Program-made: the position numbers and the translations under genes
Assembly (NCBI GenBank): GCA_964606085.1
Contig: CAZSFD010000014.1
Span: 12,394-76,393, forward strand
Source of the DNA: CAIQJJ01 sp964606085
GTDB lineage: Bacteria > Chloroflexota > Anaerolineae > Anaerolineales > UBA4823
Direction: 5' to 3'
DNA: 64,000 bases
The notes under the pieces: generated by a model
The model's database searches: none
Seen by the model: only the letters and a program-made list of their open reading frames with translations
Told to the model about the DNA's origin: nothing
In this document: positions 20,301 to 26,396 of the stretch, piece after piece
How the letters are laid out: each line of letters begins with the position of its first letter
Numbering within the stretch: position 1 is the first letter of the stretch

Positions 20301-21049
20301 CCGCGCAGCGAACCGGGGTAAGGGTCGAAGGCGAAGCCGCGCACGAAGGCGAAGAGCGCCAGCGGGTCTTGTGCAAACTCAGCAGATTTCCACAGCATGT
20401 CGGCGTCGTGTGAGTTGGCATCCAGCGTGGGCGTGGTGTAGGCGGCGGCGATGCCGGTCGGGATGATCGTGGCAGGGTGGGCTGTAACGGAGACGGTCTG
20501 TCCCCAATACGTGGCCGAAGCCTGCGCACCGCTATCGAGATTGATAAAGTTTGACCCGGCGGCAGGCGTTTGCACGGTCAGCGTGAGCGTTGCGCTGGCC
20601 TGCGGCGGCAGGTCGGGCAGGCTCCAGGTGATGGTGCTGCCGCTCTGCACCGGCCCGTCCGAGGCAGACACAAAAGTGGTGCCAGCGGCAAGCGTATCGG
20701 CCAGGGTGAGGCCGCGCAGGGTGTTGACATCGTCGGTGGGGTTGAAAGCTGCCAGGATGTTGACCGTGTCGGTGGGTGTGGTGGATGGCGAAATATCGGG
20801 CAGGCGCGTGGCTGGCAGGTTGTTGGTGAGGACGAAGGTGATCGTCGTCGTCCCGGCGGTGTAGGAAGATTGGAGGCGCGAGAGCGAGAGGGGGTGATCC
20901 AACGTCTGCGCCGGGGCAGCGGCGGTTTGCGCATCGGGCGCTGGCGGAACTTGGGGCGTGGTCACGGCTGCCTGGACGGGCATGAAGGCGAAGAGTTGGG
21001 CAATGATGACCAGCAGCGAAATGGCTCGGAAGGTGATGGAACGGTGCAT
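11306..21049 (-). CDS. Giant secreted multidomain protein: transglutaminase-like, beta-sandwich and FG-GAP/VCBS repeats
   Basis: 3247 residues. Signal peptide at about residues 1-28 (hydrophobic ISLLVIIAQLFAF, ends VQAA). A DUF11-like beta domain is followed by a transglutaminase-like fold (about 235-360) with GNSLDQSSLLIAMLRAAGIPARY and DHWWVEAYLPASGWTNLDPS; the expected nucleophile Cys is Ser262, while His332 and Asp348 are kept. The middle holds repeated NEW3/CARDB-like beta-sandwiches and carbohydrate-binding-like modules (about 1640-2170). FG-GAP/VCBS-type repeats (DVDADGRPEIVV, DLDGDGIYEVAW) lie at about 2175-2580. More beta-sandwiches follow and the tail is KIYLPLIFRNGP. Probably exported and surface-attached or adhesive. 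An in-frame repeat word (16171-16237) encodes INNQQSEIS. A good AGGAGTAAGTC ribosome-binding site precedes the ATG. Function unknown. Confidence 0.9.
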   Translation of the reverse strand: MHRSITFRAISLLVIIAQLFAFMPVQAAVTTPQVPPAPDAQTAAAPAQTLDHPLSLSRLQSSYTAGTTTITFVLTNNLPATRLPDISPSTTPTDTVNILAAFNPTDDVNTLRGLTLADTLAAGTTFVSASDGPVQSGSTITWSLPDLPPQASATLTLTVQTPAAGSNFINLDSGAQASATYWGQTVSVTAHPATIIPTGIAAAYTTPTLDANSHDADMLWKSAEFAQDPLALFAFVRGFAFDPYPGSLRGTRGTLWNEAGNSLDQSSLLIAMLRAAGIPARYRHGTLSTADAQVLINGMFPAAQGVAGYLPAGAATADPANDAALLALVQDHWWVEAYLPASGWTNLDPSFAEAEVGDVFATPGSNDRLAELPDATRQRVTFALEVEQYSSFPVGGLNLTSFTPLTATFAMPELAAKAVTFGHIVNTAIQGGVVTNILHTYTPYFAVGGDEVLFLGDDFQDLLTNFPLASHFTLAEWLHVTIQDGNGNVTDSFTRELKDLLGLETRLHGGNPVIALPADNAPFATFDDLFAAWFLPNALKNQQYARKAQAENARAILATAQMTQNLPADLSTPAGGAALREMMLKYIQARNEQYALAGLEFAKLADSTQRDIEASLRVKWVYEQPRVIIASSARQSDGSVYQALDLRSTEAKIVVAPGQSPQAAFSAQWLKGVAESYFEGQAIFRLTGQAPLTVSRLFDEMAGQGIQPVWIAPGDTALLGLYFSGSSYAYAEKALLEGKAILIPAAPVMVDGAAVLGWWEVDPQTGQTVSVMENGLHLSAVEYEMLSNIIDFALLVQDGAEIQQAVSDLWTCIEQAVVPALRGNPGGPTNCLDGWSPPGPGLRPQAASWRYLPAYLCPGETCGIEQFALRYPDQAPIPLPEIPFGYHDGFAGESWGGRVIEVTDGGGGSPAFSLDVTPPSGSVLPGETHTFDISAAANFAGLVDVWAYAPDDFLLTFDETTLEALVTPLPGVAAGNYTVRIVGQARQHPEATAVIETTISVSNANAITLDWQAEPNISVPVGAALLDAKANETNDGESEVPNAAYRLQVENLTSQPKTITLNITGAPADWLILNGERQSATSLSLAPNARATLGLYVSPPTLPAPGTSLTLNLSASDGSALSDSATINWLMPSQPFNFVTFQPSTLYLAPNTAADFDLSITNVGNAPGSFPLNVILPPNVGSVTGLTSPVTLDVGASAAQTATFTAASDLPLGVRFPLVIGSPAPGSYTQYALANVQIVSELSGAVFQASENAATVCTLGEPGLSAALNALALAMTTLESACQNGDCHPIPRDQVVSAAYSVALYAGAVHDGLDGAAALVAAADSLAAHTDPADVTADLQAISAAVTTLDGEVCAWSQHAPELRWTPFYGAALTDQTLPYTLTLTNRGSLQTTYAFTVSLPGGTLEGGQVTLDPGGTETRPYNLVQPAVGVYDLEAAVTVVAHGEISAYSPAKFNVVDKFVQITAVRPTPAFVETGSSSTTLFVDVANIANIVQNATARAAISAPDGTLTHSSETPVTIRVGAPRSYELQTVDTSGWAAGIYTVTVELLDGNGSLIPTGSNYAYLGVGQLLGVSHSTTPLLVPPGEFTVTTAITTEIIIPGIVPQNHPITQSRNQNSAINNQQSEISFPPLAPQSTFAITRTQNAALAYTGSWATVSNIFASHLSDGSYTASATPGDTASLAFNGAWVHIGFAKARNGGIAEIFVDGISRGTVDLYHPVQQCFISECASSAAFSGLGEGAHTLEIVVTGQSHPNASGAEIKIDYVDTWDGTLYPDGLYEHNDPRIMIQPGAWFTVTQAEASGGSYMQDGAINNNQSAWLPFTGDSASFVALARYDSHRVHVWVDGVWQGDVLIYAGQPVTRTYSFSGFGPGPHVMQIGTFRGEANVDAFITPAVGPDYDPPSDTGLVRYEEDHPALRYNGSPFTHRPNTWGAENAPQASEYAYAVSNTPGNTVSFDFYGSWLEIGLRTRNRGGLADVSIDGVSYGSINAYTPGEDVAAYPFDVITGTHTVTITVLGISDPPNGYNQVYLDYVEFWDGSPVSDDFQNARRGQESARVHVSSSASDAAHPNAFQGDFVDSGLPNSNSNVWYSFVGDSVTVYGLSVNDNTHAEIYIDGVLTDTIRFDYPFSVQPLAFHYTGLPYGPHSIRVHNVWEMRVDGFAANQPALPYQPIAEWWDDTPAGNGAPFFGTYGIAAGMAVGDVDADGRPEIVVSADDVINFGTLFVYRGDGGDTGDGDPIVWSHDFGGGTFRTWVSSPALGDLDGLPGAEIVVAAGDQLYAFHGDGSTYWVTDTVSIFETLTAPAIANLDLDPEPEIVVNAGNRLEVRAHDGELLWSTVYPQEVNPPVLADLTGDGLLDIVLTGWDDEVFVYDFNYGSPQLAWSATLTSTMAGTFGAPAVADIDGAQPGGDPGPEAAFAHNGALTVLDGPDGALLWTTPLEAGNPGGVSIADIDGDGEIEIVTGMKHEFETGRFGKLYALNADGSLLWSVIAEDSTSANNAAVMDLDGDGIYEVAWNGKEQGFTIFDGATGDVLFDEPLANSFTGTDYPLIADVDNDGQAEVVVAALRGLRVFGNGPLWTEARPLWNQHSYHITNINDDLSLPFSEPNSWEVHNTYRTQTHLRYPMLSFAVALTHTVGLDSLTVLTDTFNVQPSTLALPTFTWDYAQTWETPVITRTFDVQLADLQPGETRLVAQATSVDYTLPSGQNHLELPPLYVSVPHIIALDPAEQAAPNGATVTFNVTLSNPGPSGVLYTPGVTPLPGVTWGPLDPVNVPANSAVTVPLTAAIAPDATPASLPFGVFVDGDQAGGILTLTGPALLVEITPDSAGVPTGETAAYTLTVTNLEAAARTYDLAFSGLAVLDLPAQVSVPANSAAEISFSAQAVSEGGNPFTVIAAYAATGASASATAVISGEGAHLVAVTLDPATAASGPGALTALTVVIANLGSLPDTYNLSAALPAGWSGQLTLLGQPVSAVLVAPGAGNAVTLQWLVSPAATAAPGSYAVGVTAQSARAAATGDGVVQVGSLGVSVAFTGGPASLQPDGSGVWQVNVSNPGSSSGTFDLAAFGPLAAFATLSPASVTLNAGQSQTVQVTVSGLDGLIAGAAFLGLHAQSTAQPAIEDQATTEVTITPLEGVELAWQPATQSIESGSAAFGLVVTNTGSTLATLDLSITSDPAASLSLSSATLTLPAHATATLLVWVTPSGDGTYTLTATATGSSTSANATATLTMGEEETLRKIYLPLIFRNGP
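16171..16237. repeat. 'GATTGTTGATTGTTGATTGC' repeat inside the giant gene
   Basis: A run of near-identical GATTG-TT/GC/CG units read in frame in the giant protein (about residues 1605-1626, QNHPITQSRNQNSAINNQQS). It lies between two beta-domains, at a linker. The words match the gap-pgk intergenic element. Confidence 0.7.
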
Positions 21050-21169
21050 GACTTACTCCTGAGGGCGGTATAATCACCCGTATCAAGGATATTGGTAAGT
21101 TGGATAAATACCACTAATTTTATCCGAAAAACACCTGGAAAATGCTTAAAAATACAATAGTAAGCTGCG

Positions 21170-21514
21170 ATGACCAATTACACCCAACTCCCCCCCGAAA
21201 AACTCGAATATATCGAAATTGCCCCCCTGACCGATTGCCCCCCCGGAGAGCGCCTGTTCGTGACGATTGAGAATGTCCCCATCGTCATCTTCAACATCGC
21301 TGGCGGGCTGTTTGCCATCGAAGATACCTGCACGCACGATGGCAACCCGCTCGACGATGCCCCGCTCGAAGGCCATGCCGTGGTTTGCACCCGCCATGGG
21401 GCGCGCTTCGACGTGCGCAGCGGCAAGGCCCTTGCCATGCCGGCCTATGAAGACGTGTCGGCTTACCCGGTGCGGGTGGTTAACGGTCAGATCGAATTGG
21501 GTTGGCCGGTGTAA
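21170..21514 (+). CDS. Rieske-type [2Fe-2S] ferredoxin
   Basis: 114 residues, the normal size for a stand-alone soluble Rieske ferredoxin of the NirD/biphenyl-dioxygenase-ferredoxin type. The cluster ligands are visible: CTHDG (C-x-H) at about residue 52 and CTRHGARFDVRSG (C-x-x-H) about 19 residues later. It transfers electrons to a partner enzyme not identifiable here. It is divergent from the giant secreted protein gene and followed by a DUF362 gene on the same strand. Confidence 0.92.
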   Translation: MTNYTQLPPEKLEYIEIAPLTDCPPGERLFVTIENVPIVIFNIAGGLFAIEDTCTHDGNPLDDAPLEGHAVVCTRHGARFDVRSGKALAMPAYEDVSAYPVRVVNGQIELGWPV

Positions 21515-21625
21515 CCGGCTGTTTGCGTAAGCCCTTACGCACTTTTCAAGATGGTGGTACGATCAGGGGCGCTTATTCGTACCACCTCAACCTTTTCTAT
21601 TTCCCCTCCCCCTGAATAAATTCCT

Positions 21626-22864
21626 ATGAATACCTCCCCTCAGCAATCCTATCGTGTTCGCGCGGTTCATTGCGATTACCGCGTGCCAGATGAAGAAGTT
21701 TATCAGGCCCTCCAGCGCGCCACCGAACCCCTTGAGCGCGCCTGGGATCGGCTGAAACGGGCGCGGCGTATCGCCATCAAGATCAACCACGATTGGCAGC
21801 CGCACAAGCTGGTCACCTACCAGGGCCACCGCCAGCAATTGGTGGGCGATGCCGTCGGCCGGGCGGTGCTGCGCCTGCTCAAAGAGCGCACGACCGCCGA
21901 AATCTATGTGGTGGATGTGGGCGTCGAAAGCCTGATGCTCGGCCAGGAGCGCGAGGCGGGCTATCTGATCCTGCCGGTGCTGCGCGAATTTGGCGTGCCG
22001 TTGATTGACGGCGTCAACGACCCGGTCAAATGGGTCAACGTGCCAGGCGGCGGACAGATGTTCGAGCGCTACCCCATCCCGCAGTCGGTGGCCGATGCCG
22101 ATGAGGTGATCTCGGTGCAGAAGATCAAAAATCACGCTTTCATGGGCGTGACCTTGTGCCTGAAGAACCTGTTTGGCCTGCTGCCGCTGCTTCCGCATGG
22201 CCGCCCGCGGCATTATTATCACCACCTGGTGCGCATGCCCTACATGCTGGCCGATATTGGCAAAATTTTCGACCCGGCGTTGAACATCCTGGATGGGTTG
22301 GTGTGCCAGGCCGGGCAGGAATGGGGACCAGGCGATGAGCCGCGTATCTGCAACACGCTGGTGGCTGGCGACCACGCCATTGCTACAGATGCGTGTGCCG
22401 CCCACCTGATGGGCCACGATCCGCAATCAGATTGGCTGACTCCGCCCTTCCACCGTGACCGCAACGCTTTGTTGGTGGCGGCGCAGGGCGGTTACGGCAC
22501 GGTCAACCTGGCAGAAATTGATTTCCAGTCGGAAGTGCAAGCGCCTATCGGCCAGTTCTTTGCCAAAGAATATGATTCGCGCCAAATGGTCGCTTCGTGG
22601 CAGCGCACCACCTGTGAGCAGGGCCTGTATTACCGCGACCACCAGAAAGAAATTGCCGCACAGTATGCCGGGCAGTACATCATGCTGCAAATGAACGAGG
22701 TGCGCTGGGCCAGCCCCGATGGCCGCTTCAACATCAGCCGCCGCATCCTTGCGGGCGGCAACCCCGAACAGGCCATGTGGCTCAAATATGTTGACCCTGA
22801 GGAAGATGAAGGCGAGCATTACGAAGTTTACGAGAATTTTCTCAAGCATCCGGCTTTCCAGTAA
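21626..22864 (+). CDS. DUF362-domain protein
   Basis: 412 residues, no signal peptide. A DUF362 core is recognisable: RRIAIKINHDW, then VVDVGVESLMLG, ADEVISVQKIKNHAFMGVTLCLKNLFGLLP, the site where other members read K-x-K-x-H...KN, and ILDGLVCQAGQEWGPG. DUF362 members are often linked to iron-sulfur proteins, but no FeS motif is present here. The exact reaction is unknown. It is followed after 47 nt by an enolase-superfamily gene and the two may work in one pathway. Confidence 0.8.
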   Translation: MNTSPQQSYRVRAVHCDYRVPDEEVYQALQRATEPLERAWDRLKRARRIAIKINHDWQPHKLVTYQGHRQQLVGDAVGRAVLRLLKERTTAEIYVVDVGVESLMLGQEREAGYLILPVLREFGVPLIDGVNDPVKWVNVPGGGQMFERYPIPQSVADADEVISVQKIKNHAFMGVTLCLKNLFGLLPLLPHGRPRHYYHHLVRMPYMLADIGKIFDPALNILDGLVCQAGQEWGPGDEPRICNTLVAGDHAIATDACAAHLMGHDPQSDWLTPPFHRDRNALLVAAQGGYGTVNLAEIDFQSEVQAPIGQFFAKEYDSRQMVASWQRTTCEQGLYYRDHQKEIAAQYAGQYIMLQMNEVRWASPDGRFNISRRILAGGNPEQAMWLKYVDPEEDEGEHYEVYENFLKHPAFQ

Positions 22865-22890
22865 GGCGAATTAATTTCGCCCTACATTTT
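22865..22890. repeat. Short palindromic repeat 'GTAAGGCGAA..TTCGCCCTAC'
   Basis: The arms GTAAGGCGAA and TTCGCCCTAC pair with one mismatch around TTAA, right at the stop of the DUF362 gene. It is the same sequence family as the perfect palindrome at 60470-60507. Confidence 0.6.
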
Positions 22891-22911
22891 TAACCCATAG
22901 GAGAATTTTTC

Positions 22912-24180
22912 ATGACCCCCGTTAGCGAAGAAAACGTCAACCGGCTTTCCCGCCCATCAGACTTGAAGATCACCGACATGCGCGTGGTCAATCTGCGCCA
23001 TTTGCCGATGGATGAAACCCTCATCCGTATTGACACCAACCAGGGCCTCAGCGGCTACGGCGAAGTGCGCGATTGGGCCAGCAAAACCTACGCCCTGATG
23101 CTCAAAAGCCGCATTTTGGGTGAAAACCCCTGCAATGTGGATAAGGTCTTCCGCAAGATCAAGCAGTTTGGCTATCACGCCCGGCAGGCGGGCGGGGTAT
23201 GCGGCATCGAAATGGCGCTGATGGATTTGGCCGGCAAGGCCTATGGCGTTCCGGCCTACATGCTGGCGGGCGGCAAGTTCCGCGACAAAATCCTGTGCTA
23301 TTCTGACACCGAATCGGAACCCGATGGCCTGGCGATGGGCCAGCGCCTGAAAGAGCGCATGGAGCAGGGCTTCCGCTTCTTGAAGATGGATTTGGGCATC
23401 GGCTTGCTGCGCAACGTGCCCAACGCCCTGATCGCCCCGCCTGGCATGCTCGACCGCTACGACATCATGCACCCCTTCACCGGCATCCAGATCACCCAGA
23501 TCGGTATTGATTGGCTGTGCAATTATGTGGAACAGGTGCGCTCGGTCATTGGCTACGAAGTGCCGCTGGCGATCGATCACATCGGCCACATTGGGTTGGA
23601 GTCGTGCATCCGCCTCGGTCAGGCGCTCGACAAATATACCCTGGCCTGGTACGAGGACATGATCCCCTGGCAGTATACCGACCTGTACGTGCGCCTGTCG
23701 CAATCGGTCAACACCCCCATCTGCACCGGCGAGGATATTTATCTCAAAGACGGCTTCAAGCCCTTGCTCGAAGCACGCGCTGTCGGCATCATCCACCCCG
23801 ATCTGGCTTCTTCCGGCGGCATCCTGGAGACCAAGAAGATCGGCGATATGGCCCAGGAATATGGCGTGGCGATGGCCATGCACATGGCTGGCACGCCGGT
23901 GGCGGCCATGGCGGCTGTCCACTGCGCTGCGGCCACCGAAAACTTCCTCGTCCTCGAAAATCACTCGGTGGACCTGCCCGAATGGAACGACCTCGTTACC
24001 GACATGGAAAAGCCGCTGATCCAGAACGGCTACATCACCGTCCCCGAAGCCCCCGGCCTCGGCTTTGGCGAACTGAACGAAGAAGTGGTGCGCAAATACA
24101 TGGATGAACGCGACCCCGGCTATTTCGAGCCGACCGACGCCTGGAATAACGAGCGCTCGCACGACCGCCTGTGGAGCTGA
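22912..24180 (+). CDS. Mandelate racemase/muconate lactonizing enzyme family protein
   Basis: 422-residue enolase-superfamily member (dehydratase or racemase of a sugar acid). The N-terminal capping domain is followed by a TIM barrel with FLKMDLGIG on the second strand, metal-ligand positions in AIDHIGHIG, WYEDMIPW and CTGEDIYL, and the candidate base His in AMHMAGTPVAAMAAVHCAAATENFLVLE. Superfamily chemistry abstracts the proton alpha to a carboxylate with Mg bound. The order of residues fits the mandelate racemase or glucarate-like group more than muconate cycloisomerase. The start has an AGGAG site. Substrate cannot be assigned. Confidence 0.88.
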   Translation: MTPVSEENVNRLSRPSDLKITDMRVVNLRHLPMDETLIRIDTNQGLSGYGEVRDWASKTYALMLKSRILGENPCNVDKVFRKIKQFGYHARQAGGVCGIEMALMDLAGKAYGVPAYMLAGGKFRDKILCYSDTESEPDGLAMGQRLKERMEQGFRFLKMDLGIGLLRNVPNALIAPPGMLDRYDIMHPFTGIQITQIGIDWLCNYVEQVRSVIGYEVPLAIDHIGHIGLESCIRLGQALDKYTLAWYEDMIPWQYTDLYVRLSQSVNTPICTGEDIYLKDGFKPLLEARAVGIIHPDLASSGGILETKKIGDMAQEYGVAMAMHMAGTPVAAMAAVHCAAATENFLVLENHSVDLPEWNDLVTDMEKPLIQNGYITVPEAPGLGFGELNEEVVRKYMDERDPGYFEPTDAWNNERSHDRLWS

Positions 24181-24193
24181 TCTGAGGCTATTC

Positions 24194-24274
24194 ACCACAA
24201 AGGACACAAAGGGACACGAAGGGTTTTCCCTTGGTGAACCTGGCGATACGAAGTATCGCGGTGTCCTTTGTGGT
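24194..24274 (+). repeat. Foldback leader: 14-bp outer stem enclosing two hairpins, upstream of the metallopeptidase
   Basis: ACCACAAAGGACAC (24194-24207) pairs perfectly with 24261-24274. Inside, AAGGG-TTTT-CCCTT (24219-24232) and CGATAC-GAA-GTATCG (24244-24258) form two further hairpins, giving a branched fold that ends 9 nt before the next ATG. The left part is the word CACAAAGGACACAAAGGGACACGAAGG, a type of sequence I recall seeing dispersed in many bacterial genomes (translated as TTKDTKGHEG). RNA function is inferred from structure only. Confidence 0.65.
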
Positions 24275-24283
24275 TTTAAAACG

Positions 24284-24955
24284 ATGCAGATCGATCAAAT
24301 CATCCGCTCGAAACGCAAAACGGTGGCGCTGATTGTCGAAGCCGATGGCCGGTTGGTGGTGCGCGCCCCGCTGCGCCTGGCCTTGCGTGATATTCAAAAA
24401 TTTGTGGATGCCAAACGTGCGTGGATTGAGCAGAAACAGGCGTTGGCGAAGGCGCGGCAGCCTGCTCCGCAACCGGCCAACCGCTACGCCGAAGGCGAGA
24501 CGTTTCTTTACCTGGGACAGCGCTACCCCTTATCGCTTGTCGCTTCGTCCCGCCCGGCGCTGCGCCTGGAAAACGGGCGCTTTCTGCTGTCGAAAACGGC
24601 CCTGGCGCAGGCAGAAGATTTCTTTGCCGAGTGGTATCGTCAGCAGGCCCGCCAGGTTTGCACAGAGCGGGTGGTTTTTTATGCTGCCAAAATGGGGGTG
24701 ACGTATGAGCGCATTCGCATCTCCTCGGCGCGCACGCGTTGGGGTTCGTGCAGCAGCCGCGGCACGCTCAGCTTCACCTGGCGGCTGATGCTGGCCCCGC
24801 TGGATGTGGTGGATTACGTGGTGGTACACGAACTGGCGCACCGCCGCGAACCCAATCACTCGCCGCGCTTCTGGGCGGTGGTGGAGCAGTTCATGCCTGA
24901 TTATAAAAAACGCCGCGAGGCCCTCAAAAAGGCCGCCGCGGCGTTGCGTTGGTAA
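24284..24955 (+). CDS. YgjP/SprT-like zinc metallopeptidase (DUF45)
   Basis: 223 residues. The C-terminal zinc site is clear: VVHELAHRREPNHSPRFW, where HELAH supplies two His and the catalytic Glu (about residue 182) and the later NHSPRFW His is the third ligand. Upstream RTRWGSCSSRGTLSFTWRLMLAP is the usual DUF45 block. Homology begins at MQIDQIIRSKRKTVAL, so the ATG at 24284 was chosen; a longer reading only translates the upstream foldback. Cellular substrate unknown. It is followed by a strong bidirectional terminator. Confidence 0.9.
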   Translation: MQIDQIIRSKRKTVALIVEADGRLVVRAPLRLALRDIQKFVDAKRAWIEQKQALAKARQPAPQPANRYAEGETFLYLGQRYPLSLVASSRPALRLENGRFLLSKTALAQAEDFFAEWYRQQARQVCTERVVFYAAKMGVTYERIRISSARTRWGSCSSRGTLSFTWRLMLAPLDVVDYVVVHELAHRREPNHSPRFWAVVEQFMPDYKKRREALKKAAAALRW

Positions 24956-24997
24956 AAAAGACTTCCGCAGTCTGTTGGCAGACTGCGGAAGTCTTTT
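24956..24997. terminator. Bidirectional Rho-independent terminator
   Basis: A perfect 19-bp stem (24956-24974 with 24979-24997), loop TTGG, A-run on the left and TTTT on the right. It lies between the convergent metallopeptidase (ends 24955) and GH30-like gene (ends 25020), and serves both. Confidence 0.92.
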
Positions 24998-25019
24998 GCG
25001 TGTACCGGGGGAGAGCGCA

Positions 25020-26396
25020 CTATTTCAGCAAAACCACCACGCTAAACTTGGGCAGTTGAAATGCCAGCACGCCATCGGCGGTGGTGAGCGTTTCGCCAGG
25101 CTGGTTGAGCGCGGCTTCGCTGTGGATGGTCATGGTGTAAGCGCCGTCGGGCAGTCCGCTGAAACGCACGTTTTCGGCAATGCCGTTGTTGACGATGTAC
25201 AGGCTGAAGCCGCCATCGGGCCGCATCCCCGCGGCGAAGACGATATTGCTGGTGTCGCGCGAGCTGCCGACGATTTGCGTCCCCGGCGGGAAGGCTGCAT
25301 CCATTTGCCGCAGCATTTCGAGCGCGGGGTAGGGGGTGTTGCCATCGTTCAGCGCATAGTCGCCGCCCATCATTTCCCAGTAATAAAATGTTGTGGCGCG
25401 GCTCATTTTCAGCACGCGGGTATAGGAATAGGCCAGCCGCCGGGCATTTTGCCAGCCCGGAAATTCCTTTGAGCGCCGCCACAGTTGCGCATCCCAGCCG
25501 CCCTCGGTGCAGCGGGCTTCGAGGCCATTTTCGGCGGCCCACTGGCTCAGCCGGGTAATCGTTCCGTCGGCCACATTGACGCCATCCCAATTGTGGAAGG
25601 CCAGCGGCCCCAGGTAAGGGCGGATGTCATCGTTGGCATAGATGCCCTGGGCATATTCCAGGCAGCCGCCAATCGAGGAGCAATCGGCCAGCAGCCAACG
25701 GGTGTTCAGGCCCAATTCGGCAAACCGTTTGCCGCCCAGGCGGATCATTTCGGCATAATCGGTGGGTGAGAGCAGCACATTGATGCCGATGTTGGCTTCG
25801 TTGAATGAAAAATAGGCCACTTCCACGCCGTAGGTTTCTTGCGCATGGAGCAGCCAGGCGGCGATGGCTTCGATGGCTTCAGGATAGCGCTCCCGCGGGA
25901 TGATCTGCGCGCTGCCGTTGTTGGGATTTTCCACCAGCCAGGCGGGCACGCGCCAGATACTGGCGGTCAGTTCCACGCCTTGCGCCTGAAGTTGCTGCAT
26001 GAGTTCGAAGGTGGCGTGATTGTGGGCGTCGTCTACGAAGGCGGCGGGGTCGGTGGCTAGCGGGTCATCGTTGTCGTTGACCGGCTCCCAGGCATCCAGT
26101 TCGATGGCGAGGCGGGCAAAGCGCGGTTGCAGGATTTCGAGATTGAGCGCCGAGATGGGTTCGGTGGCGGTGGTGGTTTGCCCAAAGTAGTGGATGAAGT
26201 TGCCACTGCCGATATGCGCCACAGTTTGCAGTGGTTGATCGGGATAAATTTCAAAGGCGGCAACGTAGGGCGTGATGGTGGGTGGGGGCTGTGTGGCCGT
26301 GGGGAGCGGGGGCTGTGTGGCCGTGGGTGCGTTGCGGCAGCTTGCAAGCAGCCAACCTAACAGGAGCAGGGCAGTAAGTCGGGCTATGTCAGTCAT
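25020..26396 (-). CDS. Lipoprotein glycoside hydrolase, clan GH-A (GH30-like)
   Basis: 458 residues. A lipoprotein signal LTALLLLGWLLASC is followed by a Pro/Thr linker, so the enzyme is exported and lipid-anchored. A TIM-barrel glycosidase domain follows, with candidate acid/base Glu200 in YFSFNEANIG and nucleophile Glu298 in CTEGGW, the spacing expected for clan GH-A. A small C-terminal beta domain ends the protein. The fold and layout resemble GH30 (glucosidases and xylanases); the sugar specificity is open. The start at 26396 gives the signal peptide, and it overlaps the upstream GH gene by 8 nt, so the two are co-translated. A longer reading with no signal was rejected. Confidence 0.8.
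   Translation of the reverse strand: MTDIARLTALLLLGWLLASCRNAPTATQPPLPTATQPPPTITPYVAAFEIYPDQPLQTVAHIGSGNFIHYFGQTTTATEPISALNLEILQPRFARLAIELDAWEPVNDNDDPLATDPAAFVDDAHNHATFELMQQLQAQGVELTASIWRVPAWLVENPNNGSAQIIPRERYPEAIEAIAAWLLHAQETYGVEVAYFSFNEANIGINVLLSPTDYAEMIRLGGKRFAELGLNTRWLLADCSSIGGCLEYAQGIYANDDIRPYLGPLAFHNWDGVNVADGTITRLSQWAAENGLEARCTEGGWDAQLWRRSKEFPGWQNARRLAYSYTRVLKMSRATTFYYWEMMGGDYALNDGNTPYPALEMLRQMDAAFPPGTQIVGSSRDTSNIVFAAGMRPDGGFSLYIVNNGIAENVRFSGLPDGAYTMTIHSEAALNQPGETLTTADGVLAFQLPKFSVVVLLK

Noticed and set aside
22865..22890. Rho-independent terminator after the DUF362 gene
   Set aside because: The stem lacks a following T-run; better explained as a dispersed palindrome.
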